Assembly: GCA_903887775.1 (NCBI GenBank)
Contig: CAISRB010000005.1
Location: 1 to 64,000 of the forward strand
DNA: 64,000 nt
Direction of reading: 5' to 3'
Source of the DNA: an uncultured Bacteroidales bacterium
GTDB taxonomy: Bacteria > Bacteroidota > Bacteroidia > Bacteroidales > FEN-979
Part shown: positions 26,478 to 34,613 of the stretch, piece by piece
Layout: each line of letters starts with the position of its first letter
How positions within the stretch are numbered: the first letter of the stretch is position 1
Translations under genes and position numbers: made by a program
The notes under the pieces: generated by a model
What the model saw: only the letters and a program-made list of their open reading frames with translations
What the model was told of the DNA's origin: nothing
Database searches by the model: none

Positions 26478-27416
26478 TTTCTTCCCCTGCCACGTTCCGC
26501 GTTTCTCCAGCTCCTTTTCAATCCTTCTCAGCACTTCGTCATATCGCAGCAATCCCCAGTTATGGTCTTTAATATAACGTGGCGGGACTTCTCCTGCAAA
26601 GCGCTCGATCGAGATCAGCGGGCTAAGCTCTTCCAGAAAACTGATAATGAAATCAATATATGATTCCAGTGTGAACTGGTGAAAATCACCAGGCTTTTCA
26701 ATGAATTCCTTCTCCATCACAGTTCCCTTGATGAACTGCAACTGGTGAAACTTTACACTGTCGAGGGGCAGGGCTGAAATGAAATCAGCATATTTATGCA
26801 TCATTTCAGAAGTTTCGCCGGGAAGGCCGAAAATGAAATGGGCCCCTGTGCTGATCCCCATCGCATGGGTCTTTTTTATTGCATCCACGCCTTCTTCCAC
26901 AGTATGGCAACGGTTGATCCGTTCAAGGCTGCGTTCATAAATGGATTCCAGCCCGAATTCCACCTGCACGAAATAATCCCTGGCAAGGGCCGAAAGATAA
27001 TCCAATGTCTCATCTTCAAGGCAATCAGGCCTTGTTCCTAATACAAGCCCCACGACGCCAGGGTAGGAGAGCGCTTCACTGTATCTTTCCTTCAGCACTT
27101 CAAGAGGAGCATAGGTATTGGAATAGGGCTGGAAATAAGCCAGGAATTTGTTTGCCCGCCTGTACCTTACCGAATGAAACTCGATACCCAGCCTGATCTG
27201 TTCGGTGATTGAAGATGTGCTTTCGCAGTATGATGGGTTGAAAGCTTCATTAACGCAGTAAGTGCATCCCCCGCTTCCCCTGCTGCCGTCCCGGTTAGGA
27301 CAGCTGAAGCCTGCATCAATGGCAAGCTTTTGCAGGCGTTCCCCGAAAAGGGCTTTCATTTTCCAGGTGTAGGAGTTGTACCTGTGAGGCCCCCAATTAT
27401 ATATTTCCGGATCCAA
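26466..27416 (-). CDS. TIGR01212 family radical SAM protein
   Basis: 316 residues. The N-terminal CPNRDGSRGSGGCTYCVNEA (about 39-58) supplies the [4Fe-4S] cluster cysteines in the spacing typical of the TIGR01212 (YhcC-like) radical SAM group. FGLPGETSEMMHKYADFI and VKFHQLQFIKGTVMEKEF are further family segments. The reaction is not established; the group is thought to modify RNA or a small molecule using S-adenosylmethionine. The start is at MDPEIYNWG, a typical opening. The C-terminus runs into a heptamer repeat, and the upstream POT-family gene ends 6 nt before its start. Confidence 0.85.
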   Translation of the reverse strand: MDPEIYNWGPHRYNSYTWKMKALFGERLQKLAIDAGFSCPNRDGSRGSGGCTYCVNEAFNPSYCESTSSITEQIRLGIEFHSVRYRRANKFLAYFQPYSNTYAPLEVLKERYSEALSYPGVVGLVLGTRPDCLEDETLDYLSALARDYFVQVEFGLESIYERSLERINRCHTVEEGVDAIKKTHAMGISTGAHFIFGLPGETSEMMHKYADFISALPLDSVKFHQLQFIKGTVMEKEFIEKPGDFHQFTLESYIDFIISFLEELSPLISIERFAGEVPPRYIKDHNWGLLRYDEVLRRIEKELEKRGTWQGKKVAK

Positions 27417-27422
27417 GGTGTG

Positions 27423-29090
27423 TTAGCTGGTTGTTGCGCGTTCCAGCTTTTTAAGTATTGAGAAGATAAAAATGGCTGATAACAAGGTAAGGCAAACAAG
27501 CAATAAAAAGAACTGCCAGATCTGCCATTTATCCCAGAAAGGACCTATGAAACCGGCCATAATATTGCCAATGGCCGTAGCTCCGAACCAGCCTCCCTGC
27601 GCCAGTCCTTTGTGTTGGGGAGGGGCGACCTTCGAAACAAAGGATATGCCGATGGGGCTGAGGAAAAGTTCTGCAACAGTGAGGGTGAAGTACATGCTGA
27701 TGAGCCAGTAAGGAGAACGCAGGGTGTCTGAAACGCCCCCTTTGACAGCAAGATCCGCAGGGCTCATCAATCCCTGCGAAGCAATGATCATGATAATGAA
27801 TCCGACTGCGGTGATCAGCATACCGAACCCGATCTTCTTCGGTGAGGATGGTTCCTTACCTCTCTTGTTGAGATATGAAAAGTACCCGATCACGATAGGA
27901 GTGAGGAAAACGATGAAAATGGGATTGAACTGCTGGAAGATCTCCGGCGATATCTTGTTGCCTTCGGGCTGCAGCATGTTTATGGTGAAATAAGCCAGGA
28001 TTAGAGATCCGAGGGCAACAACCCCGCCGATGATCTTTGTCTTCTTTGAATTCGCCTTGCCTAAAAGAAGTACGAATCCCATAATGGCGATCAATAATGG
28101 GAGTAAGGTTGACAGGTTAAAGATTATAGCAGAACCTTTTGATATTGACGAAACCGTATAATCCCTTGCAAAGATGGTAAGTGTAAATCCGTTTTGCTGG
28201 AAGGCCATCCAGAAGAACATAACCACAAAGAATACCAGGCCGAGAGCGACAAACCGGTCCTTGATCTGGCTTTTGGTAAGCACCACCAGGTTTGGATCCT
28301 TTGCCGCTTTCTGCTGCTTGTGGGTAACATCGGCGGTTTTGTAATATTTCCTGAAGCCGATAAAGATGAGCAGGGAGGCGATCATGCTTAAGGCTGCAAC
28401 ACCAAAACCTGCATTGTAAGCCTGTCCTATGCTGTCGATATACTGGTGGCAGAATACCCCGAGGTCGGTGATCTTCCCTCCTGCCTGTGTATGCATGAAC
28501 TGCTCAAGTTGTGCGGTATTCTGAAGGGTGTGGTCCAGGTATTTGTGGGCCAGGCTGGGAATAGCCGAATCATAGGTGAAACCCGAACGTGCAAGGATCC
28601 AGTTACGCATCCCGCCGGCGGCGCTGGGGGCGAAAAACGCACCTATGTTGATCCCCATGTAGAAGAGGTTGAAGGCAGAATCCCTGAGGTGGCTGTATTT
28701 GGCTTCATCATACATGTTCCCTACCAGTGCCTGCAGGTTGCCTTTGAACAAGCCTGTGCCCAATGCAATGACGGCAAGGGCAAAATACATGAAAAACACT
28801 CCGTTACCCGGGACTGCCAGCAGCCCGTATCCCAGGAACATGACTATGATACCAACGATAATGGTTTTTCCGTATCCTAAAATATTATCGGAAATATACC
28901 CTCCGAGCAAGGGCAGAAAATAAACGCCGAAGAGGAAAAACCCGTAAACCCGCCCTGCTTCAGAAGTGGTCCATCCGAATTTCGACTGGAGATATAATAA
29001 AAAGATTGCAAGCATGGTATAATAGCCGAATCGCTCGCCCATGTTGGCAAAAAAGGCCACGAAAAGCCCTTTTGGATGTCCTTTGAACAT
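27423..29090 (-). CDS. POT/PTR2-family peptide MFS transporter
   Basis: 555 residues with about fourteen membrane helices, as in bacterial proton-dependent oligopeptide transporters. ANMGERFGYYTMLAIFLLYL at the start is the PTR signature region, and GYISDNILGYGKTI is the second motif. In the canonical ExxERFxYY motif the first Glu, involved in proton coupling, is Asn here (NxxER). Peptide uptake is the likely role. The gene lies 6 nt upstream of the radical SAM gene, and a good Bacteroidota promoter is found just upstream. Confidence 0.85.
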   Translation of the reverse strand: MFKGHPKGLFVAFFANMGERFGYYTMLAIFLLYLQSKFGWTTSEAGRVYGFFLFGVYFLPLLGGYISDNILGYGKTIIVGIIVMFLGYGLLAVPGNGVFFMYFALAVIALGTGLFKGNLQALVGNMYDEAKYSHLRDSAFNLFYMGINIGAFFAPSAAGGMRNWILARSGFTYDSAIPSLAHKYLDHTLQNTAQLEQFMHTQAGGKITDLGVFCHQYIDSIGQAYNAGFGVAALSMIASLLIFIGFRKYYKTADVTHKQQKAAKDPNLVVLTKSQIKDRFVALGLVFFVVMFFWMAFQQNGFTLTIFARDYTVSSISKGSAIIFNLSTLLPLLIAIMGFVLLLGKANSKKTKIIGGVVALGSLILAYFTINMLQPEGNKISPEIFQQFNPIFIVFLTPIVIGYFSYLNKRGKEPSSPKKIGFGMLITAVGFIIMIIASQGLMSPADLAVKGGVSDTLRSPYWLISMYFTLTVAELFLSPIGISFVSKVAPPQHKGLAQGGWFGATAIGNIMAGFIGPFWDKWQIWQFFLLLVCLTLLSAIFIFSILKKLERATTS

Positions 29091-29138
29091 AATCTTAGAT
29101 TGTTTTGTAAATACTAAATCGGTTCACTTCCTTTAATA

Positions 29139-29168
29139 CAAAAGTAAAGAATTTTTCATGCGGACAAT
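29139..29168 (-). promoter_or_regulatory. Putative promoter of the POT transporter gene
   Basis: On the minus strand ATTG (29168-29165) and TACTTTTG (29146-29139) are separated by 18 nt, close to the Bacteroidota -33/-7 pattern. The ATG is at 29090. Confidence 0.5.
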
Positions 29169-29242
29169 AGCCTGTAATGCGTATTGCCGGATTTGTTTCA
29201 AATTAATGTAATAATTTTAACCAACTTTCGTCTTGACTTCAG

Positions 29243-29758
29243 ATGAACCTACAGGACTTCAATACAAAAGTCTATCCTTTAAAGGACAAGATATTCAGGT
29301 TTGCAAAGCGTATGCTTGATCAAACAGAGGAAGCCGAGGACCTTGTGCAGGAAGTGTTCATCAGGATGTGGAAAATACGTGAGAAGCTCGATGAATACAG
29401 GAGCCTCGAAGCGCTGGCAATGGTCACAACGAAAAACCTTTGTCTCGATAAACTGAAAGCCCGGAAGTTCCCTGTGGAAAGCTTTAACGACCAACGTCAG
29501 TTCATAGAAAGGATTGCGGAAGAACCCCGGTCTGATCATTCCGACCTCATAACAGGAGTCAAAGAGGCGATGAATAGCTTGCCTGAACAATCGAGGTTGA
29601 TCGTCCACCTTCGGGATATTGAAGGATATGAATTTGGGGAGATCTCAGAGATACTGGGAATGCAGGAAAATGCAATACGCGTTGCACTTTCAAGAGCACG
29701 CCAGCGTATCCGCGAGATACTCGTAAATAGCAGGAACCATGAATATCAAAGAAATTGA
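29243..29758 (+). CDS. ECF-type RNA polymerase sigma factor
   Basis: 171 residues. Region 2 at about 8-75 (FAKRMLDQTEEAEDLVQEVFIRMW) and region 4 at about 110-160 (SLPEQSRLIVHLRDIEGYEF ... ALSRARQRIREIL) are those of extracytoplasmic-function sigma factors, without regions 1 and 3. It directs RNA polymerase to a stress or envelope-response regulon. Its last 20 nt overlap the next gene, which encodes a membrane protein likely to be its regulator. Confidence 0.9.
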   Translation: MNLQDFNTKVYPLKDKIFRFAKRMLDQTEEAEDLVQEVFIRMWKIREKLDEYRSLEALAMVTTKNLCLDKLKARKFPVESFNDQRQFIERIAEEPRSDHSDLITGVKEAMNSLPEQSRLIVHLRDIEGYEFGEISEILGMQENAIRVALSRARQRIREILVNSRNHEYQRN

Positions 29759-30311
29759 ACAACTCATCGAAAGGTACTACGAGGGTGAAACAACTCTTGC
29801 AGAGGAAACGCTTCTGAAAGAGTTTTTCTCAGGTGATGATGTGCCTGAGTATCTCAGGCAGCATCAGCCGATTTTCAGGTATTTCGCTGATGAGGTATCC
29901 CGAACGCTTAATAATGAGGAACAGGAAAAAGTCCTGTTGCGCAGGATTGGTCAGTTCGAAAAGGAGGTATCCGGATCAGGGATGCAGCCGGTACAGAAAA
30001 GGATGTATTACCTGAGCGGAATAGCTGCAGGCCTGCTAATACTTTTCGGCCTTGTGTTTACCTTTAAAAATGAGCTTTCCAAAAGGAATCATGCCGGGCT
30101 GGTAAATCCTTCAACCGAGGTGGCGTATACACAAACAAAACAGGCTTTATTGCTGGTCTCTGTCGGTCTGAACACCGGCTTTGATGCAGTACAGCGCCTG
30201 AATACACTGAATAATGCAATGGGACAAATTCAAAAGATCAATAAATTTTATAATTATCAAAATCAATTTATTAACCCGGAACGGATGCAAGATCCTTCCA
30301 CAAACAAATAG
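29739..30311 (+). CDS. Putative membrane anti-sigma factor
   Basis: 190 residues with one membrane helix at about 87-107 (YYLSGIAAGLLILFGLVFTF). The N-terminal cytosolic part, IEQLIERYYEGETTLAEETLLKEF, is the pattern of small anti-sigma proteins of Bacteroidota that follow ECF sigma genes. The C-terminal part would be periplasmic. The 20-nt overlap with the sigma gene and shared orientation support partnership; direct binding is inferred. There is no zinc-type HxxxCxxC motif. Confidence 0.7.
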   Translation: MNIKEIEQLIERYYEGETTLAEETLLKEFFSGDDVPEYLRQHQPIFRYFADEVSRTLNNEEQEKVLLRRIGQFEKEVSGSGMQPVQKRMYYLSGIAAGLLILFGLVFTFKNELSKRNHAGLVNPSTEVAYTQTKQALLLVSVGLNTGFDAVQRLNTLNNAMGQIQKINKFYNYQNQFINPERMQDPSTNK

Positions 30312-30315
30312 AACC

Positions 30316-30885
30316 ATGAAAACAAGAATCATCACATTGCTGTTTGCTGCATTCCTTATGCCTTTATTGATGCATGCACAAAGTCCGCTGGATAAAGTTT
30401 TTGCGAAATATGCAGACCAGGATAAGTTTACCACAGTGAGTATCTCAAAGGAAATGTTTACCAATATTCTGGCTATGGCAGCCAGTTCGAATGACTCATC
30501 TTCCAGGGAAATAAAAGGGATTATGGACAAGCTTACAGGCCTGAAAGTAATAACATATAATATTGATACCACCGATTACGCGAAAGCAGTTTCCATTTAC
30601 AACGAATGGGCAGGCCTTTTCCCTGCTTCTACCTATAAAGAGCTGATGGCTGTTACCGAAGGCCGGGATAATTATAAATTCATGACGAAACAGGATGCTG
30701 AAGGCAAGATCAGCGAAATGGTCATGCTGATGAAAGGCAAGAAAGAGCTTCTTGTGCTCAGCCTCACCGGTGTCATCGACATTTCGAATGTTTCGAAGAT
30801 TTCGCGTTCGATGGGCATCCATGGTATGGAGGGATTCCAGCATATGCATAAGAACAACCAGGCACCTCCTCCTGCAAAAAAATAA
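30316..30885 (+). CDS. DUF4252 family exported protein
   Basis: 189 residues starting at MKTRIITLL, with a signal peptide ending near MHAQS. SPLDKVFAKYADQDKFTTVS, then a mid segment with IMDKLTGLKVITYN and a C-terminal LVLSLTGVIDISNVSKIS match DUF4252, found in Bacteroidota next to ECF sigma factors. Function is unknown. It begins 4 nt after the putative anti-sigma gene and is followed by a strong terminator, so it ends a three-gene sigma operon and may be a target or sensor of the system. Confidence 0.75.
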   Translation: MKTRIITLLFAAFLMPLLMHAQSPLDKVFAKYADQDKFTTVSISKEMFTNILAMAASSNDSSSREIKGIMDKLTGLKVITYNIDTTDYAKAVSIYNEWAGLFPASTYKELMAVTEGRDNYKFMTKQDAEGKISEMVMLMKGKKELLVLSLTGVIDISNVSKISRSMGIHGMEGFQHMHKNNQAPPPAKK

Positions 30886-30916
30886 GGACTGAGCAATCAG
30901 CCTGAACACAAACCGG

Positions 30917-30948
30917 CGGCCCTGCAGAAAAACAGGGCCGTTTTTCTT
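30917..30948 (+). terminator. Rho-independent terminator of the sigma operon
   Basis: A perfect 8-bp stem CGGCCCTG (30917-30924) / CAGGGCCG (30933-30940) with an 8-nt loop is followed by TTTTTCTT. It lies between convergent genes and overlaps the 3' end of the minus-strand barrel gene by 2 nt. Confidence 0.85.
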
Positions 30949-33043
30949 AAATCCTGATCCGGAGCTGAGCGGTAAGATCCAGTTTCCAGTTTGCATCGAT
31001 CTGGTCAGGGCCGCTGCTGATGACATTTCTATCATTATACCTTGTAAGGCCGGCTTTTAGGCTGAAAACAAAATGGCGGCCTGCGGCATACCTAACCATT
31101 GCAGCCGTTCTGATTCCCTGCCCGTAATATGCAGGCATCGAATACCCGTATGCCACATCCGGTTCATAAGCCCATATCCTTGAGGCATAATAAGGGCAGT
31201 CGAAAACTGAATACCTGAGGACAACCTTCAGAGGGAACTTCAGGGGCCTCAGGCTGATGTCCTGGAATAACAACCAGCCTGTCGTTTCCTGCTGCTGACC
31301 CGGCCTTGCTCGTTTTACTTCGATGCGGCTTTCGAGAGTAATGGCCTGGGAAACTGCCCAGTTTAGCTGAAGCCGGATATCATCCGACCATTCTTTTCCG
31401 GTCTTATGAATTATTTCACCCTCTTTGACAATATTTGTTTCTGCACTGAAATAAATATACCGTAATATAATATTCAGGCTTTTATTCAGCTGAGAGCTCA
31501 TTAAAATACCTATATCATTCTCTGCAGATGGCATGCCCACCGTATATTTTGCCCAAGGGAAGCTGCAGAAGTCGGCAAAAAGACCGAGGTTCACATGCCA
31601 TGGCAGGTTTGCCGAAAGGCTGAGAAACCATGCTGTTTCATTTGATGTAAAGGTGTTTTGCCTGAAACAGTTTGAATACAGGTTCTGGAAATCAGGGGGA
31701 TAGTTGCGGTACAGAATTACCGCGCTGAACCTCGGGTCCGGGTTCAGGTTAAGACCTGCTATCCATGCAATACTCCCATTTGCGCTTCGGCTCACCTCTC
31801 CCGATATCCTTACAAACCTGTAAAACAGGTTGAAGTCGGCGCCAGTGACAAAATTATTTGTGCCGCTGAAGGCAAAACGGTTGTATAGCTCAGAACGCGG
31901 CTGAAACCTGGCGCTTAGTGAAACAGAATAAGCTGTTACACCAAGGCTGAAAAAATTACCCCTGAAATTGAGATTGCCTCCGAAGATAAGCTCCGACACA
32001 TTATCTTTTTTGCTGATCTCAGATATTGTCCGGTGATAACCTGTTTCGATGAAAGAGCTGAATGCCTGAGCATTACCTGTCAGAGAATCTTTTTCAACAG
32101 GCGTTGCATCTCTTTTCAGGTAGGAACATATCCCGCTTAAAGTCAGGCGTTTGATCCCAAGACATACAGCTACTCCGCGTAAAACACTGCCTTCAGAAAC
32201 AGACTGGGTGGGACGAATTCCGTTCCCGGCATAGAATTCCTGAGTAAATCCCGGGTAGATCCCAAGCGAACTGCCCGTATTAAACGTTAAGCCAAGCCCC
32301 CAGCCGGCACGATAGTTCCCGATAATAAGGCGTTTCAGCAGCTTTCCTGGTGAAATACTGATATAACCCGAATAATAGTCCATGCCATATTTCTGTTCTC
32401 CTGCAAAAAATTGCTCCCCCGGATCTTTATCCCCTGAAAAACCAATAGCAAGCAGATCAGCAAACGAGTATGTGTAACGAAAGCTCATTTGATAAGGACT
32501 GCCAGGGTAGTAGTTTGTACTGCCGGTTTCTTTCCCGGAGGCCTGACCTGTATACCCCCTGGATCCCGGAAAGCATGAACCTCCCTGGATCAGCACTTCA
32601 TTTTTACCGTATTTGAACAGGTTTTTGAAAGTCAGGGATGGGGAATGAGAAAGCGGGATAAAGTTTACATAAGGTGAAATCTTATGAACCAGGCAGGAAT
32701 CAAAACCATTGATTGCAAGCAACTCATAAATTGAAAACACCTCTCCGTAATCCTTCAGATATTCAAACAATTTCATGCGTTGCGATGCATTCAGGCATGG
32801 TATTCTTAACAGATCTTCTTCTGAGGCCGAATTCAGATCAAGAGGCCTGGACCTCATTTCATCCATCTCTTCCACAATTATCCTGTAAGAGTTTTCGCTT
32901 TCATCCTTCCAATTCATATCATCCAACCCGTCCCCGGTAAGCTGCGTGAGCTCTGACTGGGCATAAACCTGACTGGAACAAAACAATGATAACCATAGCA
33001 GGCAGTACCATTTTAAAGGAAATTTATGTGGATATCTTTTCAT
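30947..33043 (-). CDS. Helix-hairpin-helix plus outer-membrane beta-barrel protein
   Basis: 698 residues with a signal peptide (cleavage near VYAQS). At about 66-125 lies a ComEA-like helix-hairpin-helix pair (RPLDLNSASEEDLLRIPCLN ... YELLAINGF). The rest, about 150-698, consists of alternating aromatic-rich strands ending in LDLTAQLRIRI, as expected for a large outer-membrane beta-barrel. Proteins with this layout occur in many Bacteroidota but have no assigned role. It is 20 nt downstream of a second barrel gene. Confidence 0.7.
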   Translation of the reverse strand: MKRYPHKFPLKWYCLLWLSLFCSSQVYAQSELTQLTGDGLDDMNWKDESENSYRIIVEEMDEMRSRPLDLNSASEEDLLRIPCLNASQRMKLFEYLKDYGEVFSIYELLAINGFDSCLVHKISPYVNFIPLSHSPSLTFKNLFKYGKNEVLIQGGSCFPGSRGYTGQASGKETGSTNYYPGSPYQMSFRYTYSFADLLAIGFSGDKDPGEQFFAGEQKYGMDYYSGYISISPGKLLKRLIIGNYRAGWGLGLTFNTGSSLGIYPGFTQEFYAGNGIRPTQSVSEGSVLRGVAVCLGIKRLTLSGICSYLKRDATPVEKDSLTGNAQAFSSFIETGYHRTISEISKKDNVSELIFGGNLNFRGNFFSLGVTAYSVSLSARFQPRSELYNRFAFSGTNNFVTGADFNLFYRFVRISGEVSRSANGSIAWIAGLNLNPDPRFSAVILYRNYPPDFQNLYSNCFRQNTFTSNETAWFLSLSANLPWHVNLGLFADFCSFPWAKYTVGMPSAENDIGILMSSQLNKSLNIILRYIYFSAETNIVKEGEIIHKTGKEWSDDIRLQLNWAVSQAITLESRIEVKRARPGQQQETTGWLLFQDISLRPLKFPLKVVLRYSVFDCPYYASRIWAYEPDVAYGYSMPAYYGQGIRTAAMVRYAAGRHFVFSLKAGLTRYNDRNVISSGPDQIDANWKLDLTAQLRIRI

Positions 33044-33063
33044 GTTATGCGAAAGGGGAGGGT

Positions 33064-33891
33064 TTATTTCCTGAACTGGTACTGAACTGAGACTGCAGGA
33101 CTGAAGCCAAGCACCTGGCTGTATTCCGATGCAAAGTCAACAGAGAAACGGCTGATCACAATGCCTGCTCCTATGCTTAGCCGGAAAGGGCTGGTAGCAA
33201 AACCTGCCCTGGCCGAAAGAATTCTTGCAAACCTGCACTCTGCACCCAATCTTGCACAGGCTTTGCCAGCAGGACATTTCTCAATCTCAGCCGACAAAAA
33301 AAGCTCTTCCGTAAAATAATAGCTCAACCCGATCTGAATGAGGGTCGGCAGTGACTCCCCGGATGCGGTGGATAATTTCACCGGCACGGGATTGACACAA
33401 TGAAATCCTACCAGTACCTGCTTCACTGGTCTGAACAGCAAACCTGCCTCGCAGTTAAAAACATTTGTTGAACTATAGTCATCAGAAATCTGAAACCTGT
33501 AATAATTTAACTGAACACCAGCTGAGAATCTTTTTCCGAATTTTCTGGCATATGCGATACCGGTTTTCAGTTCGCTGTAAATGCTTGTCCCGAAATGATT
33601 GCAGATAAATGAAAACGCGCCGGGTCTTACACAGGCTGAGAACACGATTGACTCATACGATAGCTCCCTGACCATATACCTGTTTTCAAAAAATATTCCA
33701 CAGAATATTCCTTCGTTCCATGCATTCGAGGCCTGGTTGTTGGCAGCAGACCATTGATCATAAACTGCTACGGCGATCCCCGACATCCCGGCAGAGCGGC
33801 CTCCTAAAGACTTGAATTCACCCGATGCCTTTACATTGACTGAAAAAGCCAATATGACAGGCAAAAGAAATACACAGGCTCCCTTCCTCAC
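33064..33891 (-). CDS. PorV/PorQ-like outer-membrane protein
   Basis: 275 residues with an N-terminal signal peptide (to about KASG). EFKSLGGRSAGMSGIAVAVY, followed by DQWSAANNQASNAW, is the entry typical of PorV/PorQ/FadL-type outer membrane barrels of Bacteroidota. The rest consists of amphipathic strands ending in a Phe-containing C-terminus (SVQYQFRK). The function is not specified; PorV and PorQ relatives work in type IX secretion. It is the first gene of a two-gene unit with the HhH barrel protein. Confidence 0.65.
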   Translation of the reverse strand: MRKGACVFLLPVILAFSVNVKASGEFKSLGGRSAGMSGIAVAVYDQWSAANNQASNAWNEGIFCGIFFENRYMVRELSYESIVFSACVRPGAFSFICNHFGTSIYSELKTGIAYARKFGKRFSAGVQLNYYRFQISDDYSSTNVFNCEAGLLFRPVKQVLVGFHCVNPVPVKLSTASGESLPTLIQIGLSYYFTEELFLSAEIEKCPAGKACARLGAECRFARILSARAGFATSPFRLSIGAGIVISRFSVDFASEYSQVLGFSPAVSVQYQFRK

Positions 33892-33948
33892 GATCTTTTT
33901 TCCTTAATCCGCCATCCTGTAAAAAGTAATATGGTACAAGCCTGGATT

Positions 33949-33980
33949 TTGCGAAAATTTGCACCAATTCAGTAAATTTG
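33949..33980 (+). promoter_or_regulatory. Putative promoter of GNAT gene
   Basis: TTG (33949-33951) and TAAATTTG (33973-33980) separated by 21 nt match the -33/-7 pattern. The ATG at 34026 lies 45 nt downstream. Confidence 0.6.
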
Positions 33981-34025
33981 ACTAATTTTCAAAACCTGAT
34001 CCGGAACAGCCGATATCAGCCATCG

Positions 34026-34529
34026 ATGAACATTGTCGTAAGAAAAGCCGCTGAAAACGATCTGCCTGCCATTGTTGAGATTCTGAACCATGGAATCAAA
34101 ACAAGGCATTCCGTGGGATACTTTGTAAGCCAGTCAGCTGCTGAAATGAAAGAATGGTTTGATGAACATATCCTTAGTGAAAGATACCCTGTAATGGTCG
34201 CAGAAGAAGATGGTCATATACTTGGTTGGATCAGCCTGAGCCCTTACCGCAAAGGGAGGGAAGCATTTAACAGGACCGGTGAAATCAGTGCATATATTCA
34301 TGAAGACCACCACAGGAAAGGTATCGGACAGAAACTTCTTGACCATATGTTACTTTTTGCTTCAGGATCGGGCTTCAGGATCATTTTTGCGATAGTTCTC
34401 GATAAAAATGATCCCAGCATTAAAATACTCGAAAAAAATAATTTTGAGCGATGGGCGTTTCTTCCTGAAGTTGCAGAGATAGACGGTGTCACCTTAAATC
34501 ACTTATATTTCGGTAAAAGATTGGCATAA
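34026..34529 (+). CDS. GNAT N-acetyltransferase, Pat-like
   Basis: 167 residues from MNIVVRKAA. VRKAAENDLPAIVEILNHGI, HEDHHRKGIGQKLLDHML (acetyl-CoA loop, about 98-115) and AIVLDKNDPSIKILEKNNF are the N-acyltransferase pattern of the phosphinothricin-acetyltransferase-like group. The substrate is unknown. A longer frame from 33978 would include the promoter and is rejected. It is followed 84 nt later by a gene whose N-terminal half is also GNAT-like. Confidence 0.8.
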   Translation: MNIVVRKAAENDLPAIVEILNHGIKTRHSVGYFVSQSAAEMKEWFDEHILSERYPVMVAEEDGHILGWISLSPYRKGREAFNRTGEISAYIHEDHHRKGIGQKLLDHMLLFASGSGFRIIFAIVLDKNDPSIKILEKNNFERWAFLPEVAEIDGVTLNHLYFGKRLA

Positions 34530-34565
34530 ATAATATGTGGGATGTTGATTGGGAAAAAACAAAAA

Positions 34566-34590
34566 CCAGGTTCCGGCTTGCAGAACCTGG
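34566..34590 (+). promoter_or_regulatory. Hairpin upstream of a Shine-Dalgarno-led gene
   Basis: A perfect 8-bp stem CCAGGTTC (34566-34573) / GAACCTGG (34583-34590) with a 9-nt loop sits 10 nt before AAGGAGG (34601-34607), itself 6 nt before ATG 34614. A full Shine-Dalgarno is unusual here. It may be a structured leader controlling translation. Confidence 0.45.
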
Positions 34591-34613
34591 CTCGATCCCG
34601 AAGGAGGATTTCG

